This document shows positions 9,748 through 20,040 of a stretch of 64,000 nucleotides of DNA, piece by piece. Position 1 is the stretch's first letter. Every line of letters starts with the position of its first letter. The stretch comes from Coemansia sp. RSA 487 (taxonomy: Eukaryota > Kickxellomycota > Kickxellomycetes > Kickxellales > Kickxellaceae), in the NCBI GenBank assembly GCA_027577595.1, contig JANBRJ010000010.1:62001-126000 (forward strand), written 5' to 3'. The notes below the pieces were generated by a model. That model did no database searches. It had not been told where the DNA came from and worked only from the letters and a program-made list of their open reading frames with translations. A program made the position numbers and the translations under genes.

Positions 9748-11559
9748 TCACAGATCAGCAATTAGATAGGACCAGGCAGCAAGGGCAGCAGCGCTACGAC
9801 GCAGTTGGTGCTTATCAATTATCTCCATCCTGTCGCTGCTAGCATGGTGGTAGCGGAAGTAATGTGTTTCCCATTTGGGGTCTCCTGGCGCAGCGCCGTT
9901 CTCAGGGTTCGTGCTCAGGAATCCGGCGCATGGCACACCGTTCTTGCACAGAATGGCGATGTCTTCACCAGGCTCCTCGATCTCGGACGTGATATTGCCA
10001 GCACCCAGGACCTTAAGCAGATCGGCGCCATAGCTGCGCAGGTTCTTAACGATGCGGTCGTCGGCAGCAACGACGAGGCCCCAGGGGTCAAAGACACCGA
10101 TATCGCTTTCTATGGCAAACCAATGGTCCTTGATCTGCGCCTTGTGCTTCGCGTAGTAAGCGCGTGCTCCACGCTGGAATGTCTCCTCATTGTTCCACAT
10201 AACCACGCGGATCGAGCGCTTAGGCTTGCGTGGCAGTTGGGCGATCATGCGCGCGGCCTCCCAGGCAAGGAACGCACCGGCGCCGTCGTCCATTGCACCG
10301 ACCCCGATGTCCCAGCTGTCAAAGTGCCCGCTCAGCAGCACGATTTGCTCCGGCTTCTCGGTACCCTCAACGTCGATGATGACGTTGGCCGACTGTTTCG
10401 CATTTTTGTGGAGCCGCGAGTGCATAATCAGTTTGACACGCGGATACACGTGGTCCAAGGAGCTGCCAATGCGAGCGCGCTCGTACATGCGCTCGATGAA
10501 ATTCGCGTCAGCCAGCGAGATCGATGCCGCCGGGATGCTTGCGCGCTGGGAGCTGCCTGTATGTAGGGACTCAAACGACGTGTCTGGCGCCAGAGTGCGA
10601 ACAAGAACCGCCTGGGCGCCATACTTCTCAGCCTCCCGTGCGCCCTGGGAGCGGAAGCGCCCAACATTGGAGTAACCCGTATAAGGGAAATTGAATAGAA
10701 CGACCTTGCCAGCAATTGTTTTGTTTCCCAGAAGCGCCAGCTCCTCAAACGAATGGACAGGCACAATGTCGGCCTCGACGCCGTCACGGGGCGTAGGAAC
10801 CGAGTTGCCCAAACCGAGGATTGGGATTCTGACGTGGCCGCCGGGGCGCGTAGGCACGAAAAGGCGCAGCGACTCGCTGCCGCGCTGCCACTCGTCAACA
10901 AACACAGGCTCAGTGTAAGAATGCATGGCAGGATCATTCTTGGCGGTGCTCACCACCCAGTCAGCGCTGCGGTCGTACGCATGGCTGCCGGTCATCCGGT
11001 GCCCGTACAGGTCGGTCATCTCGGCCAGCCGGTCCCATGCCACCGTGTTGCTGCGGTTGAATCCGCCGTCCAGCAGCTGCTGCACCGCCTCCAGCGTGTC
11101 GGGGCTAGTTCCCAGCGTCGTGGCTGAGAACATTGACGGGTTGATGGCTGAAGGGTCGCACATGCAGTTGCGAACATAGTAGATGGCGCTGCTCATCGCC
11201 GCAATGCCCGCAAGGAAGACCGCCATCCGCTTGCGCAGGCTCATAAAGTCAGAGGAAGCGGATGAAGATGGGGTGCCGTTTCCTGCCACGTTGTTCCTGA
11301 GTGGTGTATATCCATGCGGTCCACTGCCTTGCTCGTAGTGGTGACCATCGGTCATGTCCTTTGATTTGTAATCAGCGGCATCAGGGGTATGGAACGCCGC
11401 ACCATACTGCTGCTTCTCGCTGTCTGTTGTCAAATTTTCCGCGTCACTATGCTCGTCAGCAGCAGCAGCAACACTGGCTTGCTGTTGTTGCTTGGCAACA
11501 ACCTCCAAACGCAGCGGCGGCAAGCCCCACGGGATAGGCTTCTTTTCGTCGGGTATCAT
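9748..11559 (-). CDS. M28 zinc metallopeptidase, carboxypeptidase Q-like, type II membrane
   Basis: The protein has about 603 residues from the ATG at 11559. A cytosolic head is followed by one membrane segment at about 110-130 (MAVFLAGIAAMSSAIYY). A PA-type insert carrying VLFNFPYTGYSNVG leads into the M28 catalytic fold. Its co-catalytic zinc ligands are visible in GHFDSWD, GAMDDGAGA, MWNNEE, IESDIG and the late YHHASSD. This order matches plasma glutamate carboxypeptidase (CPQ) and related vacuolar or lysosomal exopeptidases, so a lumenal or extracellular dipeptidase role is inferred. The frame stays open 23 codons upstream. However, an AG acceptor sits one base before this ATG and a GAG|GTAAGC donor lies at 11771, with stops and no ATG in the joined frame. 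That points to a 5'UTR intron (11561-11771). Confidence 0.87.
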   Translation of the reverse strand: MIPDEKKPIPWGLPPLRLEVVAKQQQQASVAAAADEHSDAENLTTDSEKQQYGAAFHTPDAADYKSKDMTDGHHYEQGSGPHGYTPLRNNVAGNGTPSSSASSDFMSLRKRMAVFLAGIAAMSSAIYYVRNCMCDPSAINPSMFSATTLGTSPDTLEAVQQLLDGGFNRSNTVAWDRLAEMTDLYGHRMTGSHAYDRSADWVVSTAKNDPAMHSYTEPVFVDEWQRGSESLRLFVPTRPGGHVRIPILGLGNSVPTPRDGVEADIVPVHSFEELALLGNKTIAGKVVLFNFPYTGYSNVGRFRSQGAREAEKYGAQAVLVRTLAPDTSFESLHTGSSQRASIPAASISLADANFIERMYERARIGSSLDHVYPRVKLIMHSRLHKNAKQSANVIIDVEGTEKPEQIVLLSGHFDSWDIGVGAMDDGAGAFLAWEAARMIAQLPRKPKRSIRVVMWNNEETFQRGARAYYAKHKAQIKDHWFAIESDIGVFDPWGLVVAADDRIVKNLRSYGADLLKVLGAGNITSEIEEPGEDIAILCKNGVPCAGFLSTNPENGAAPGDPKWETHYFRYHHASSDRMEIIDKHQLRRSAAALAAWSYLIADL

Positions 11560-11926
11560 TCTGCACATACAAAGTTGGTCCAGGAAGAGCGAAACAGGTG
11601 CTAATAAACGACCAATACAATAGTACAATATGTATATAATTTGTAAAAAGAAATTTCAAAAGTGTAAAGAGCAGAAAGCAAGAAAGGAAAGAAAAGGCAC
11701 TGTGAGCGGAATCCTTTCCAGCATAACGCAATCAATATATTTTCTCCACTACCCAATGACCGCCTGGCTTACCTCGGACTGGACAGCTCTATTCCGACGA
11801 TAATACACTACTTGTACACAGCAAGACCAATAATTTCCCCATTTGTTGTCTCTTTCTTTCTCCTCGTGCACAGAGAAATGCTATATTAAAAAGAGATCCG
11901 CATCACATACTAAGGACTACCAAAAG

Positions 11927-12606
11927 CTACGAGTCGCTGCTCGCGGGCCCCACGCGTTTCTTCTGCTCCTCGCGCTGCCTGTTCTGCCACCTGTGCAGCT
12001 CGGCGATTTTGTGTATTTTGAACCCAAAGATGCGTGGCACGTAGCGCTGCTCGGACGGCGCCGGCTTAATCGACGGGTACACTTGGAACAGCATGTGCGG
12101 GAAGCTGGTGCCAAAGTACGCGCCATCCACCAGTGCATGTTTTCTGGACTTTGGGTTATATACATCTTCGCACCGGCCGCAGTACAGCTTGACCCCTTTG
12201 ATGTTGGGCTGGTCCGTAATCCCGACAGGAAGCAGTGGGTTCTGCGAGCAGTACACGCGGGGGCACATTCCAAAGTCTCCGCGCTTGTACTTTTCCAGCA
12301 TCTTCAAGAGGCCGCGCGCAGTGATGATGTAGCGCGCGTGGATTAGTCCGTACAGGTGGCACGCTGATTGCTCTATTTGCTCCCGCAGCTCGTCGCTCAG
12401 CGGTGTGGAGGGCATCCGGTCCGTTATCAGATCCAGCGCCTTGTGATAATGCGGCACCTCCAAGGGCAGATTGGTCAGATTGAACCTGTCTAGAATGTAT
12501 TCTTCGTCCACATCGCAAAAGTACTCCTTTCCCTCCAGGTTTATAAACCACTCGATCCAGCACTTGTAGTAGTCGCTATCCGAGTCGGTTGACAGCAGGT
12601 CATTCA
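11927..12606 (-). CDS. CKB1: Casein kinase 2 regulatory beta subunit
   Basis: About 226 residues. The order is classic CK2 beta: the N-terminal WIEWFINLEGKEYFCDVDEEYI region, PHYHKALDLI, the LYGLIHARYI segment, and the Cys4 zinc dimerisation site (CPRVYC and LYCGRC). The DGAYFGTSFPHMLF motif and the late PRIFGFKIH segment that contacts the catalytic subunit follow. CK2 beta dimerises and docks two alpha subunits. No in-frame ATG opens this exon; the first codon would be GTG, directly after an acceptor-like TTGTAG. Joining to a donor at 12754 (AAAAAGA|GTAAGC) makes an ATG that spans the splice junction. That exon's frame has an upstream stop and no other ATG, so I place the start on the junction. 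Confidence 0.92.
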
Positions 12607-12754
12607 CTACAATGAGAATAACAATAACAATAATAGGTCAAGCCAAAGCAAATGGAAAGAGTGCTCAAAAAGTCAGCACTTGCTTTTTAGTAAGCTCAGC
12701 TTTGGCAAATGTGTTGTGGTCGGGGCTTTCCTTCGACTCTCGTAGTATGCTTAC

Positions 12755-14629
12755 TCTTTTTGGACGTGTTTATTCAAATTTACGCAAATGAATATTTGTT
12801 ACAAAATATCAAACAAGGGAATAGGGAGAGCCGAAAACAGAGAAAAGTGGTCGAAAGTGTGGAGAAAAAGCTTGTGCTTGACGACAATCCCAAGCAGCGC
12901 AAGGAAAACATTTTGGGCAGTGGTGATTCTCCACCGGATCATGGGATCAAAAGATGATAGGAAAAAACACAAAGAAAATATTTTAGGTGAATCGACGTCA
13001 GTAGCACTTTTCCAAGAACCAGCACAAAGAAAATAAATGACATAAGTGACAAACATTCTCCTTTACTGTATATAGACAGATGATCTTTCTGGAAATCGTT
13101 AATACTTTCCAATGTAGACACATTTTTAACAGATTACTTTTATCCTGAAGTGGCATTTAAACAGAAAGTCAGAAAAAATATCTATCGGATGCTCCTCTAA
13201 ATAGAAACCCGGATATGGGCTAATTATAGAATCGCCGGAAATATGGACATTCTATTAAACTCTCTTTTCTCGATAAACTCTACATGTTAGATGTCAAAGT
13301 TAAAGCTGGCTGCTGAATCAGCGGATTTACGATTGTTATTTGTGGCTCTGCAGGGCCAGAGAACGTTCTGCGAACTGACTTTTGTGCATCGATGACAATG
13401 CTGCCGCTTGTCCTTTTCCTGCGTAAGCGGCGCCACCACAGCAAAACAAACTAAATGCAGATAATGGATGAAACTTGCAACAAGCACACGCGTTCAGCGT
13501 GAAGTAGCATGCACCATTCCACAAGAAATAGCGCCATGTTTAAAGATGCGTAACAGATGGAAAAGACATCCTAGAAAATGATCTACGCAGACGCATGTTG
13601 GTTTTTGATGGGCTGCGATAACGCCTTGAACACAAAGCACAACGACCAACAGAAGGGGACCACCCACCCCACCATAGGTCATGCCTCGTGTTTTTTCTTG
13701 GCGGACTGTCGCTCTTTTTCCCTTTTGGCAGTCCGTCTGCATGGGCTACAGCGAAATCGGGAAGCCAGCAATTAAGCAAATGACGAATGAGTTGAGGAGC
13801 ACACTTCACACAGACGCACGCACGGAGAGGAGCCATTGCGTTGGACAAAAAGACCCACTGGCAGAACCAGCCGCCAGTGAGCGAAAGGGGGAGGAGAAAA
13901 TGCACACCACCAGCAAGCTTTCTGTTTTGCCCCCCCCACCCATCTCAATCGCAAACCAGCACCGATTGGTCCCGGTGCTAGCAGTGTTCAGCAGCGGCCT
14001 ATAAAACCTCTACTGTTAGAAATCAAAAGACTTTGAAAAATAAAAGATGTCAAATATCTTTCGTTGTAAACACGAAAATTTTTGTTTCCATCTTTTGCTT
14101 TCTTTTTCTATCGTCTTTCATGCCTTTATTCCATACTCTTTCTGCGTCTACTGCAACCCGTGTTTCTGGTACACATATCTAGCTCCCCTCCTACCCAGAG
14201 TTGTTGGCAAAGCAGTTGCGAAATCTTTAGGACCATCCTTCTACCGCAGTGGAGAAGATAGCCTCCCTATTGTTGTCGTTGTTGTTGCCAAGCTGAATGC
14301 ACAACTCCGTATAAACTCGTTTTGTTTGTTCGCGAGCCACATTTCCTCTTATTCTCTGCCTCTGCAAGCTTGCGCTTGACAGTAGCATTTACTGACAATA
14401 TCTGCGGCCAGCAACAGAAGCCTCGTTATTAAAGGCAATTTTTGCTTTCCTGTTTCGTTCGTCCACTTTCTCTTCCTATTTTTGTGCGGACTGCGTTTTT
14501 ATATATTTTTTATAAACCACTTTTGCGCACGGTCAAGGCTACAATCATATCTGCTCTTCCTTTTTCATTCTTCGTCTTTGCGGACTTTTCTCTTCTTAAG
14601 AGCTAGCACCAAATTTCCACCACATATCC
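12755..14629. other. Intergenic, with a duplicated coding-like motif
   Basis: This lies between CK2 beta (leftward) and the mannosyltransferase (rightward). At 12892-12918 and 12962-12988, in two different forward frames, there are two copies of a sequence encoding K-x-x-KENILG whose differences inside KENILG are all silent. This hints at a decayed or spliced small gene on the + strand. A good TATA-like box (CCTATAAAACC) lies near 14000. The rest is T/C-rich leader-like sequence with no recognised gene. Confidence 0.4.
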
Positions 14630-15883
14630 ATGGGCTTTCCTCAAATTGCGGGCTTTAAGCCCACAGCCCGAATGTACAAGCTCGGAATCCTGGTTGCCGT
14701 CCTTGTAACCGTCTTTATGACGCTCCACATGGCATCATCGTTCTTTGAGTCCGTCACAACGTCGTCACTGGCGGACAACATTCCATTCTCAAATGTCCTG
14801 GCGCCCAACCCAGCCAAAGCCTCCGGGAACCTGAGTGTTGGCGTGCTTCAGCCCGCACGGATATCCTACGACGAGCCAGCGCCGGGTGAGCGCGTCAACG
14901 GCGCTATTGTTGTTCTTGTACGTAACAGCGAGCTCGATGGGCTGCGAAAGAGCATGCGGATGTTCGAGGACCGGTTCAACCGGCGGTTCAAGTACCCGTA
15001 TGTTCTGCTGAACGACCAAAACTTTACGCAAGAGTTCCGCGACGGTATTGCCGCAATCACAAAGAACGAGGTGCGGTACGGCATTCTGGACGAGAACTAC
15101 TGGAACTACTCGCCCAGCGTCACACCTGAGGAGACCGAGAACAAGCTCCAGGTCAACAAGAACCGCTACCTTTACGGCGGAAGCCTCAGCTACCGCTTCA
15201 TGTGCCGCTTCCAGTCGGGTCTGTTCTACAAACACCCGCTGGTGCGCACGCTCGACTGGTACTGGCGCCTGGAGCCCGACGTCGAGTACTACTGTGACAT
15301 TGATTATGATCCATTTGTGTTCATGCGGGACAATGGCATCAAGTACGGGTTCACCATAGCTCCGCGCGAGGGCCGCCGGACGGTCGAGACGTTGTGGAAC
15401 ACGACGCGGACATGGATCAAGGCCAATTCGCATTTGCTCCCCGAGCGGTCGCTAGCCAACTGGGTGATGGGCACCGACGGCCACTACAACCTGTGCCACT
15501 TTTGGTCCAACTTTGAGATTGTCGATCTGTCACTGTACCGCAGCGAGGCATACGAGTCGTACTTCAACCACCTTGACGCCTCGCAGGGCTTTTTCTACGA
15601 ACGCTGGGGCGATGCGCCAGTGCACTCGATTGCCGCCTCGCTTCTTCTGCAAAAAGGCGAGATTCACTGGTTCGAGGACATCGGCTACAAGCATCCAGGC
15701 AACATGCACTGCCCCAGGGACCCCGCCATGCATGCCAAGTGCGTGTGCGATCCTGGGAAGGCATACACGTATCGCAGCGCCTGCCAGACCCGCTTTGCAA
15801 AAGTCAACAACATGGCCAAGGATCGGCTTATGCAGATCCTCGACAGCTCAGAGTTCGAGTACCGCTACAACCCAGCCAAATAA
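14630..15883 (+). CDS. Alpha-1,2-mannosyltransferase, GT15 (KRE2/MNT1 family)
   Basis: The 417-residue type II Golgi protein has a short cytosolic tail, one membrane anchor at about 16-38 (LGILVAVLVTVFMTLHM), a stem, and a GT15 catalytic domain from about residue 80. Family signatures include GAIVVLVRNSELDGLR, VLLNDQNFT, the block YRFMCRFQSGLFYKHPL, and the EPDVEYYCDIDYDPF motif at 214-228 with the metal- and GDP-binding acidic residues. The catalytic-region motif HFWSNFEI and the C-terminal Cys-rich CVCDPGKAYTYRS segment also fit. Members extend O- and N-linked mannans using GDP-mannose. The length is normal for the family. The start is the first ATG after a pyrimidine-rich leader, and no intron is visible. 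Confidence 0.95.
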   Translation: MGFPQIAGFKPTARMYKLGILVAVLVTVFMTLHMASSFFESVTTSSLADNIPFSNVLAPNPAKASGNLSVGVLQPARISYDEPAPGERVNGAIVVLVRNSELDGLRKSMRMFEDRFNRRFKYPYVLLNDQNFTQEFRDGIAAITKNEVRYGILDENYWNYSPSVTPEETENKLQVNKNRYLYGGSLSYRFMCRFQSGLFYKHPLVRTLDWYWRLEPDVEYYCDIDYDPFVFMRDNGIKYGFTIAPREGRRTVETLWNTTRTWIKANSHLLPERSLANWVMGTDGHYNLCHFWSNFEIVDLSLYRSEAYESYFNHLDASQGFFYERWGDAPVHSIAASLLLQKGEIHWFEDIGYKHPGNMHCPRDPAMHAKCVCDPGKAYTYRSACQTRFAKVNNMAKDRLMQILDSSEFEYRYNPAK

Positions 15884-16490
15884 AAGCGACGGCCATGTGT
15901 GTGCTGTTTTTATCTTGTTGCAGAAAGACTCGCTTCTGCGTGTGTGCTTTCGCATTTTGGCTATCTGCGGATTTGTTGGTATGCACTCTATTTCTTGGCG
16001 CTGCAACTCCCGACATTCCCTAAAAAAGTAAACAAGGCCTGTGGGAAGAAACTTGTGTCATCTCCACGTCATCTTCTCTGGACCTCATTACCTTACATCT
16101 CTCCCCCTGACATTTGCTGCAGTGCAGTTAGAATGAAGCATTTCTTTTATATTAAGCCCTTTTACGCGTTATCCAATTTTTCTTCCTCGCCATTAGTTTG
16201 AATCACCAGCTAACCTCAATGGAGGAGAGGGAGTCACCACCAGCCATTGCAAGTAGGCTCTTGTTTTCCGTAATGCTGGAATTTTCATAGCTACATTTCA
16301 TTCTTCAGTTGTCTCTTGGTTTACTTGTGTCTCTTTTATATACACTGTTTTTTACTACATCTATCTATGCTTCTTGCTTGGTAAGGATCAGCTGAGTTCA
16401 AATGATACTTTGTTTATAGTTCCATATTGCAGCAACGGAGTCAGTGCATTAACATTTGAGGATTTAAAAAGGGAGACTAGCCATAAAATA
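15884..16490. other. Intergenic, 607 nt
   Basis: The 3' flank of the mannosyltransferase gene up to the left end of the Tc1-like element. It is AT-rich and I see no gene. Confidence 0.5.
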
Positions 16491-16509
16491 CAGTAGTGAG
16501 TCAGTGTTT
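16491..16509 (+). repeat. Left terminal inverted repeat of the Tc1-like element
   Basis: It matches the right end (17396-17414, reverse complement) at 17 of 19 positions and is bordered by the TA target site. Confidence 0.88.
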
Positions 16510-17395
16510 TCCCCTCTTAAACAATGTAGAGTAGATGTTTTTTTCGATGTAACATTGACTAATATTTCCTTTGGAACTATTCTAAAACGACTTTTGCAAC
16601 TTTCTTTCCTTATCGTTTGTCTAGAGCCTTGTAAACTATATACATCGTGGCCTGTCCATTATCTATTGGAAAACAAGTTATTGAGAAGAGGGATCAAGGT
16701 CTTCATCTTCAAACAATAGCCAAACCCTTAGGCTTGCTTGTGCGGACTGTGTGAGTCTTGATCAAGCATTCCGATGAATGTGAGATAGCAAAGATCATAT
16801 CAATTGGGACATCGAACAGTGGGAGGATTTTATATTCACTGACGGAAGCATATTCTAGCTCGACCTTGGTCAGTCAAGAACTCTTGTAAGGCGATCTAAA
16901 AAGAGTGAACTTGATAGACGTAATGCGGTTGGTGCCTTCAAACCAGATGGCCGTTCTCTTGACGTGTGGGATGGTGCTTTTACAACGGGCACACTGACTT
17001 TGTTGTTTTCAGAGAAAAGCCAGCGAATAGCGAGGTATCAAAAGAAGAAGCATATAAGAATCAGCTGGAAAGTTCAATGAAAGACAACCTCACAGCACTT
17101 GTAGAAGACAACGCTCATACACACATAAAACACTTCCTATGAATACCATCAATCGCGAGGTATCAAAAATCGACATGGCCAGTGAATCCTCCCGACCTCA
17201 ACTCGATTGAAAATGTGTGAGGAATATTGAAGTGCAGGGTTTCCAGGGAATTAACAAGATACTCGACACGCAATGACAAGGAAACACTTTTTTGCAAACA
17301 CCGGAATAGCGTCGATATAAAGGATATCAACAAACTAATCAAAGGTATGTCTAAGCGCATGAAGGTGGTCATTGACAAAAAAGTTTGAACAAAAT

Positions 17396-17414
17396 AAACA
17401 CTGGCTCACCACTG
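17396..17414 (-). repeat. Right terminal inverted repeat of the Tc1-like element
   Basis: The reverse complement reads CAGTGGTGAGCCAGTGTTT, with two differences from the left end. It is followed by TA. Confidence 0.88.
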
Positions 17415-17819
17415 TACTATCGCTCATATGGAAAGCCCGCTAGTTTTTCTATCCAGCACACCATCCACCACCACCAGGTGCTAGCTCAGTAGTTCTGTTC
17501 TGTAAACATTGCTTTTTTTATTGCGCTCTTCAACAACTAAAGCTGTAGTGTTTGTGTGGTTGTCCTGTGTAGACGCTGCCAAATCGTTTGCTTTGGGCTT
17601 TCTATCGTTTTTCTTGGTCTCTGGCTTTATGCAATAGCGTTTGCGCTATTTCCCATTGTTTGCAACTGCGCTGCTTGCTGTGGTTTCGCTGAATCACAAT
17701 CAAAAACAACATTTGCAACGTTTATACGCCAATCGACCACTTTGGCCACTGTGTTGCGAGTTCAAACACGATTCATATATTATAAACGGAAAAACATCTG
17801 CTCACCACCATAGTTCACA
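17415..17819. other. Intergenic, 405 nt
   Basis: This is the right flank of the transposon and the 3' side of End3. No gene is seen. Confidence 0.5.
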
Positions 17820-19166
17820 TTACTTGAGCTTGATTTGCTCCATTTGCAGGTCAAGTAGCTCCTGCTTACTAGACGAAATAAAGCTGTCCATTGCACGCTT
17901 TTCTGACAACAAAAACGACAAATGGCCTTCCAATTTGTAGATAGACTGCTTTATGTCCTGCAATGTCTCGGGCTCTGCAGGCTTGCCATTACAGATCTGT
18001 TCCTCAATTTGCCTTTTCTCTGTTTTCTTCTGGTCCCGTAAACGTTCAAGCTCCTTGAACGTCGCTTCCAAACGCTCGCTATCACCAGAATCGCCTTCCT
18101 GCTCGTCTTCTTCGCGCTTAATGCTTCGAAGCTCGCTTTCTAGGTCATCAAGCTCAGCACGAAGCCGTTTCTCCTCTTCTGAGTTCTTGCTTGAGGAAGC
18201 GTACCTCGATCCTGGCTCGTTTTTGAACGTCGACGACGATTTTAGCTTTGAAAGATAACTATCTGCCAACGCTACATTGCCCGATTTTTCGCCATACAGG
18301 CCAGGCTTGTTGCTGCGGCTGCCTGAGGCACTTGTGAGAGACGCAGATGACACTGACGACTTTCCGTACCTATACGAATGGCTACCAGAGCCCATACCAT
18401 CGGTCGAACCACCACCACCAAGCCCAATGTCCAGATTGAGCGATCTGTAAATGTTGTCCTTGACAGCAGACGGAAGCGTCACTGGAATGCGTGCGCCCTT
18501 CGTGTACGCATTAAGCACGTGTAAGAGATAGACAAACTGGTCTTTGTTAAGCTGTTGGTACTTGCGCACATCCACGAGCGCCCACGCCTGTGTCACGGTG
18601 GGACGGGAGATCCCCAGCGAATTCAGAAACTCGTCTACGTCCAGAAGACGTACCTGTGCCGATCCACGCGCGTATTGCGAGAACATGCCTTCGTATCGGA
18701 CTCTGTCTTCACCAGGGACATACCATTCCAAGGTGGTGGTGGTGGCACCACCAGTGGTTTGTCTCTGACCCGCGCTTAGTGCTCCTGCATCGGACAGTGC
18801 TGCAGGCGACCCGATGCTGACTGCTGAGCCTTGTACGCCAGGGCTGACCATGCCGGCACCAAAGTACTTGTACTTTGTCTCTGGGATAAGCCCTGGAGGA
18901 AGCACCGGCGGAATCGCAGGGATTACGTGGTGGAGAAGGGAAAATACTAATTTCAAGGCAATGCAGTACTCGTCGAAATCGAGAGCTCCATCTTTGTCAA
19001 TGTCCGCGAGCTCCCAAATATCGCCTAGCTGCTGGCTTGTCAGTCCCGATTGGAGGAGGTTTGCCCGTGCAATAGACCCCGGGAGCTTTCCATCTATAGG
19101 ATTTGCATTCAAGAAATGCTGCTGGTACTGCTGCCGCTCGTCGGAGCTTATCGTTAGCGAATTCAT
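17820..19166 (-). CDS. END3: EH-domain endocytic actin-patch protein End3
   Basis: 448 residues from the ATG at 19166. The first EH domain (about 1-95) has the EF-hand loop DIDKDGALDFDEY and the motif WELADIDKDG, followed by the End3-type VLPPGLIPETK linker. A second, divergent EH module lies at about 140-235 (VRYEGMFSQYA, ISRPTVTQAWALVD). The C-terminal 110 residues are a charged coiled coil (ELDDLESELRSIKREEDEQE). In the family End3 links Pan1 and Sla1 at clathrin-actin patches, and EH domains bind NPF peptides. The frame is open upstream to 19325 through a signal-less, leader-like stretch, so I chose the first ATG that starts at the conserved region. It is divergent from the SAH hydrolase gene. 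Confidence 0.92.
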   Translation of the reverse strand: MNSLTISSDERQQYQQHFLNANPIDGKLPGSIARANLLQSGLTSQQLGDIWELADIDKDGALDFDEYCIALKLVFSLLHHVIPAIPPVLPPGLIPETKYKYFGAGMVSPGVQGSAVSIGSPAALSDAGALSAGQRQTTGGATTTTLEWYVPGEDRVRYEGMFSQYARGSAQVRLLDVDEFLNSLGISRPTVTQAWALVDVRKYQQLNKDQFVYLLHVLNAYTKGARIPVTLPSAVKDNIYRSLNLDIGLGGGGSTDGMGSGSHSYRYGKSSVSSASLTSASGSRSNKPGLYGEKSGNVALADSYLSKLKSSSTFKNEPGSRYASSSKNSEEEKRLRAELDDLESELRSIKREEDEQEGDSGDSERLEATFKELERLRDQKKTEKRQIEEQICNGKPAEPETLQDIKQSIYKLEGHLSFLLSEKRAMDSFISSSKQELLDLQMEQIKLK

Positions 19167-19592
19167 TGGTCCTCTTCTTAGTGTTTCTAAAGAAAACTCC
19201 CAGCGACAAAGATGTGTAGATAGTGTGTGTTTTGGCGAATACAACAGATGAGATAAAATAAAAGGAAAAAAGTACATATTACAGAAAAGAAAAGGCGCTA
19301 CTAAACTTTCCTTTGTGTGTTGCAAGTAAAAAGCGCACAGGCAGAAACAGGCTTTACTGCACGACTTTTGCTAAGAGCCGATGGTGATCTGATATCAGTG
19401 ATTTGTGCTGGAATTAGATATATCGTATATCCAAAGATGTGCCAGTAAAATGCCAGCTAAATATGCTGTTATCTTGCGGAAATTCCAAGACTTGTCATAG
19501 CTGCCCGAAATCAAAAACATATAGATATAGTATCGTCGTCTGTTGTTGTCTAAAGTGCATGGCGGCTGCTCGTTTGTCTATCCTCTTTCATT

Positions 19593-20040
19593 CACAATTG
19601 CTCACAGTTGCCTTTGTGATGTTCCCAGTTCACTCCCAAAGATGGCTGCAATAGCAAGCGCTACTGTGAAGGAACAACGAGAAAGAGAAAATGGATTGTC
19701 CGTGCATATATTTGCTGTGGTTGGTAGTCACCTGGTACCTTCACAAAGCACAGCGCTGCTCCTTGTTGTGCGCTGCGTTATTGTGCACAATTGCTCACAA
19801 CCACCATTGGGATGTTCCCATTTGCTCCCGGCACTTGCTGCGGTACTGTGGGAACGAGAGGAGCAGGGGTGAATGAGTGAATGGATGTCAAGTAGGGCGC
19901 CAGAAATACTTTTGCTTTGAATAGCTTGCATATATTTGCTTTGGTCGACGGTCACCTGGTATCTTCACAAAGCACCAATGCTTCCCTGTTGTGCACTGCG
20001 TTATTGAGCACAGTTTTCACAAGACAACCAGCATCAAAAT
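19593..20040. repeat. Imperfect 224-bp tandem repeat
   Basis: The block TGCATATATTTGCT...GGTCACCTGGTAYCTTCACAAAGCAC starts at 19703 and again at 19927. The similarity continues about 95 nt (TGTGC-CTGCGTTATTG-GCACA). A separate pair, CACAATTGCTCACA followed by GATGTTCCCA, occurs near 19593 and near 19788. This implies about two full units plus partial ends. Confidence 0.8.

Larger units (their letters stand above)
16491..17414 (+). mobile_element. Decayed Tc1/mariner DNA transposon
   Basis: The left end begins CAGTAGTGAGTCAGTGTTT directly after a TA (16489-16490). The right end is the reverse complement of CAGTGGTGAGCCAGTGTTT and is followed by TA (17415-17416). The two 19-nt ends differ at two positions, and the flanking TA is the Tc1/mariner target duplication. 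Inside, on the + strand, are pieces of a DDE transposase: NWDIEQWEDFIFTDGS with the first Asp, VEDNAHTHI with the second, and WPVNPPDLNSIENV with the third acidic region, close to the family WPxxSPDLNPIENxW block. Reading frames are broken by many stops and shifts. The 924-bp length is short against roughly 1.3-1.6 kb for intact relatives, so the copy is internally deleted and non-autonomous. Confidence 0.9.

Noticed and set aside
17475-17530. Possible tRNA A-box (TAGCTCAGTAGT)
   Set aside because: No matching B-box or acceptor-stem pairing lies within tRNA distance.
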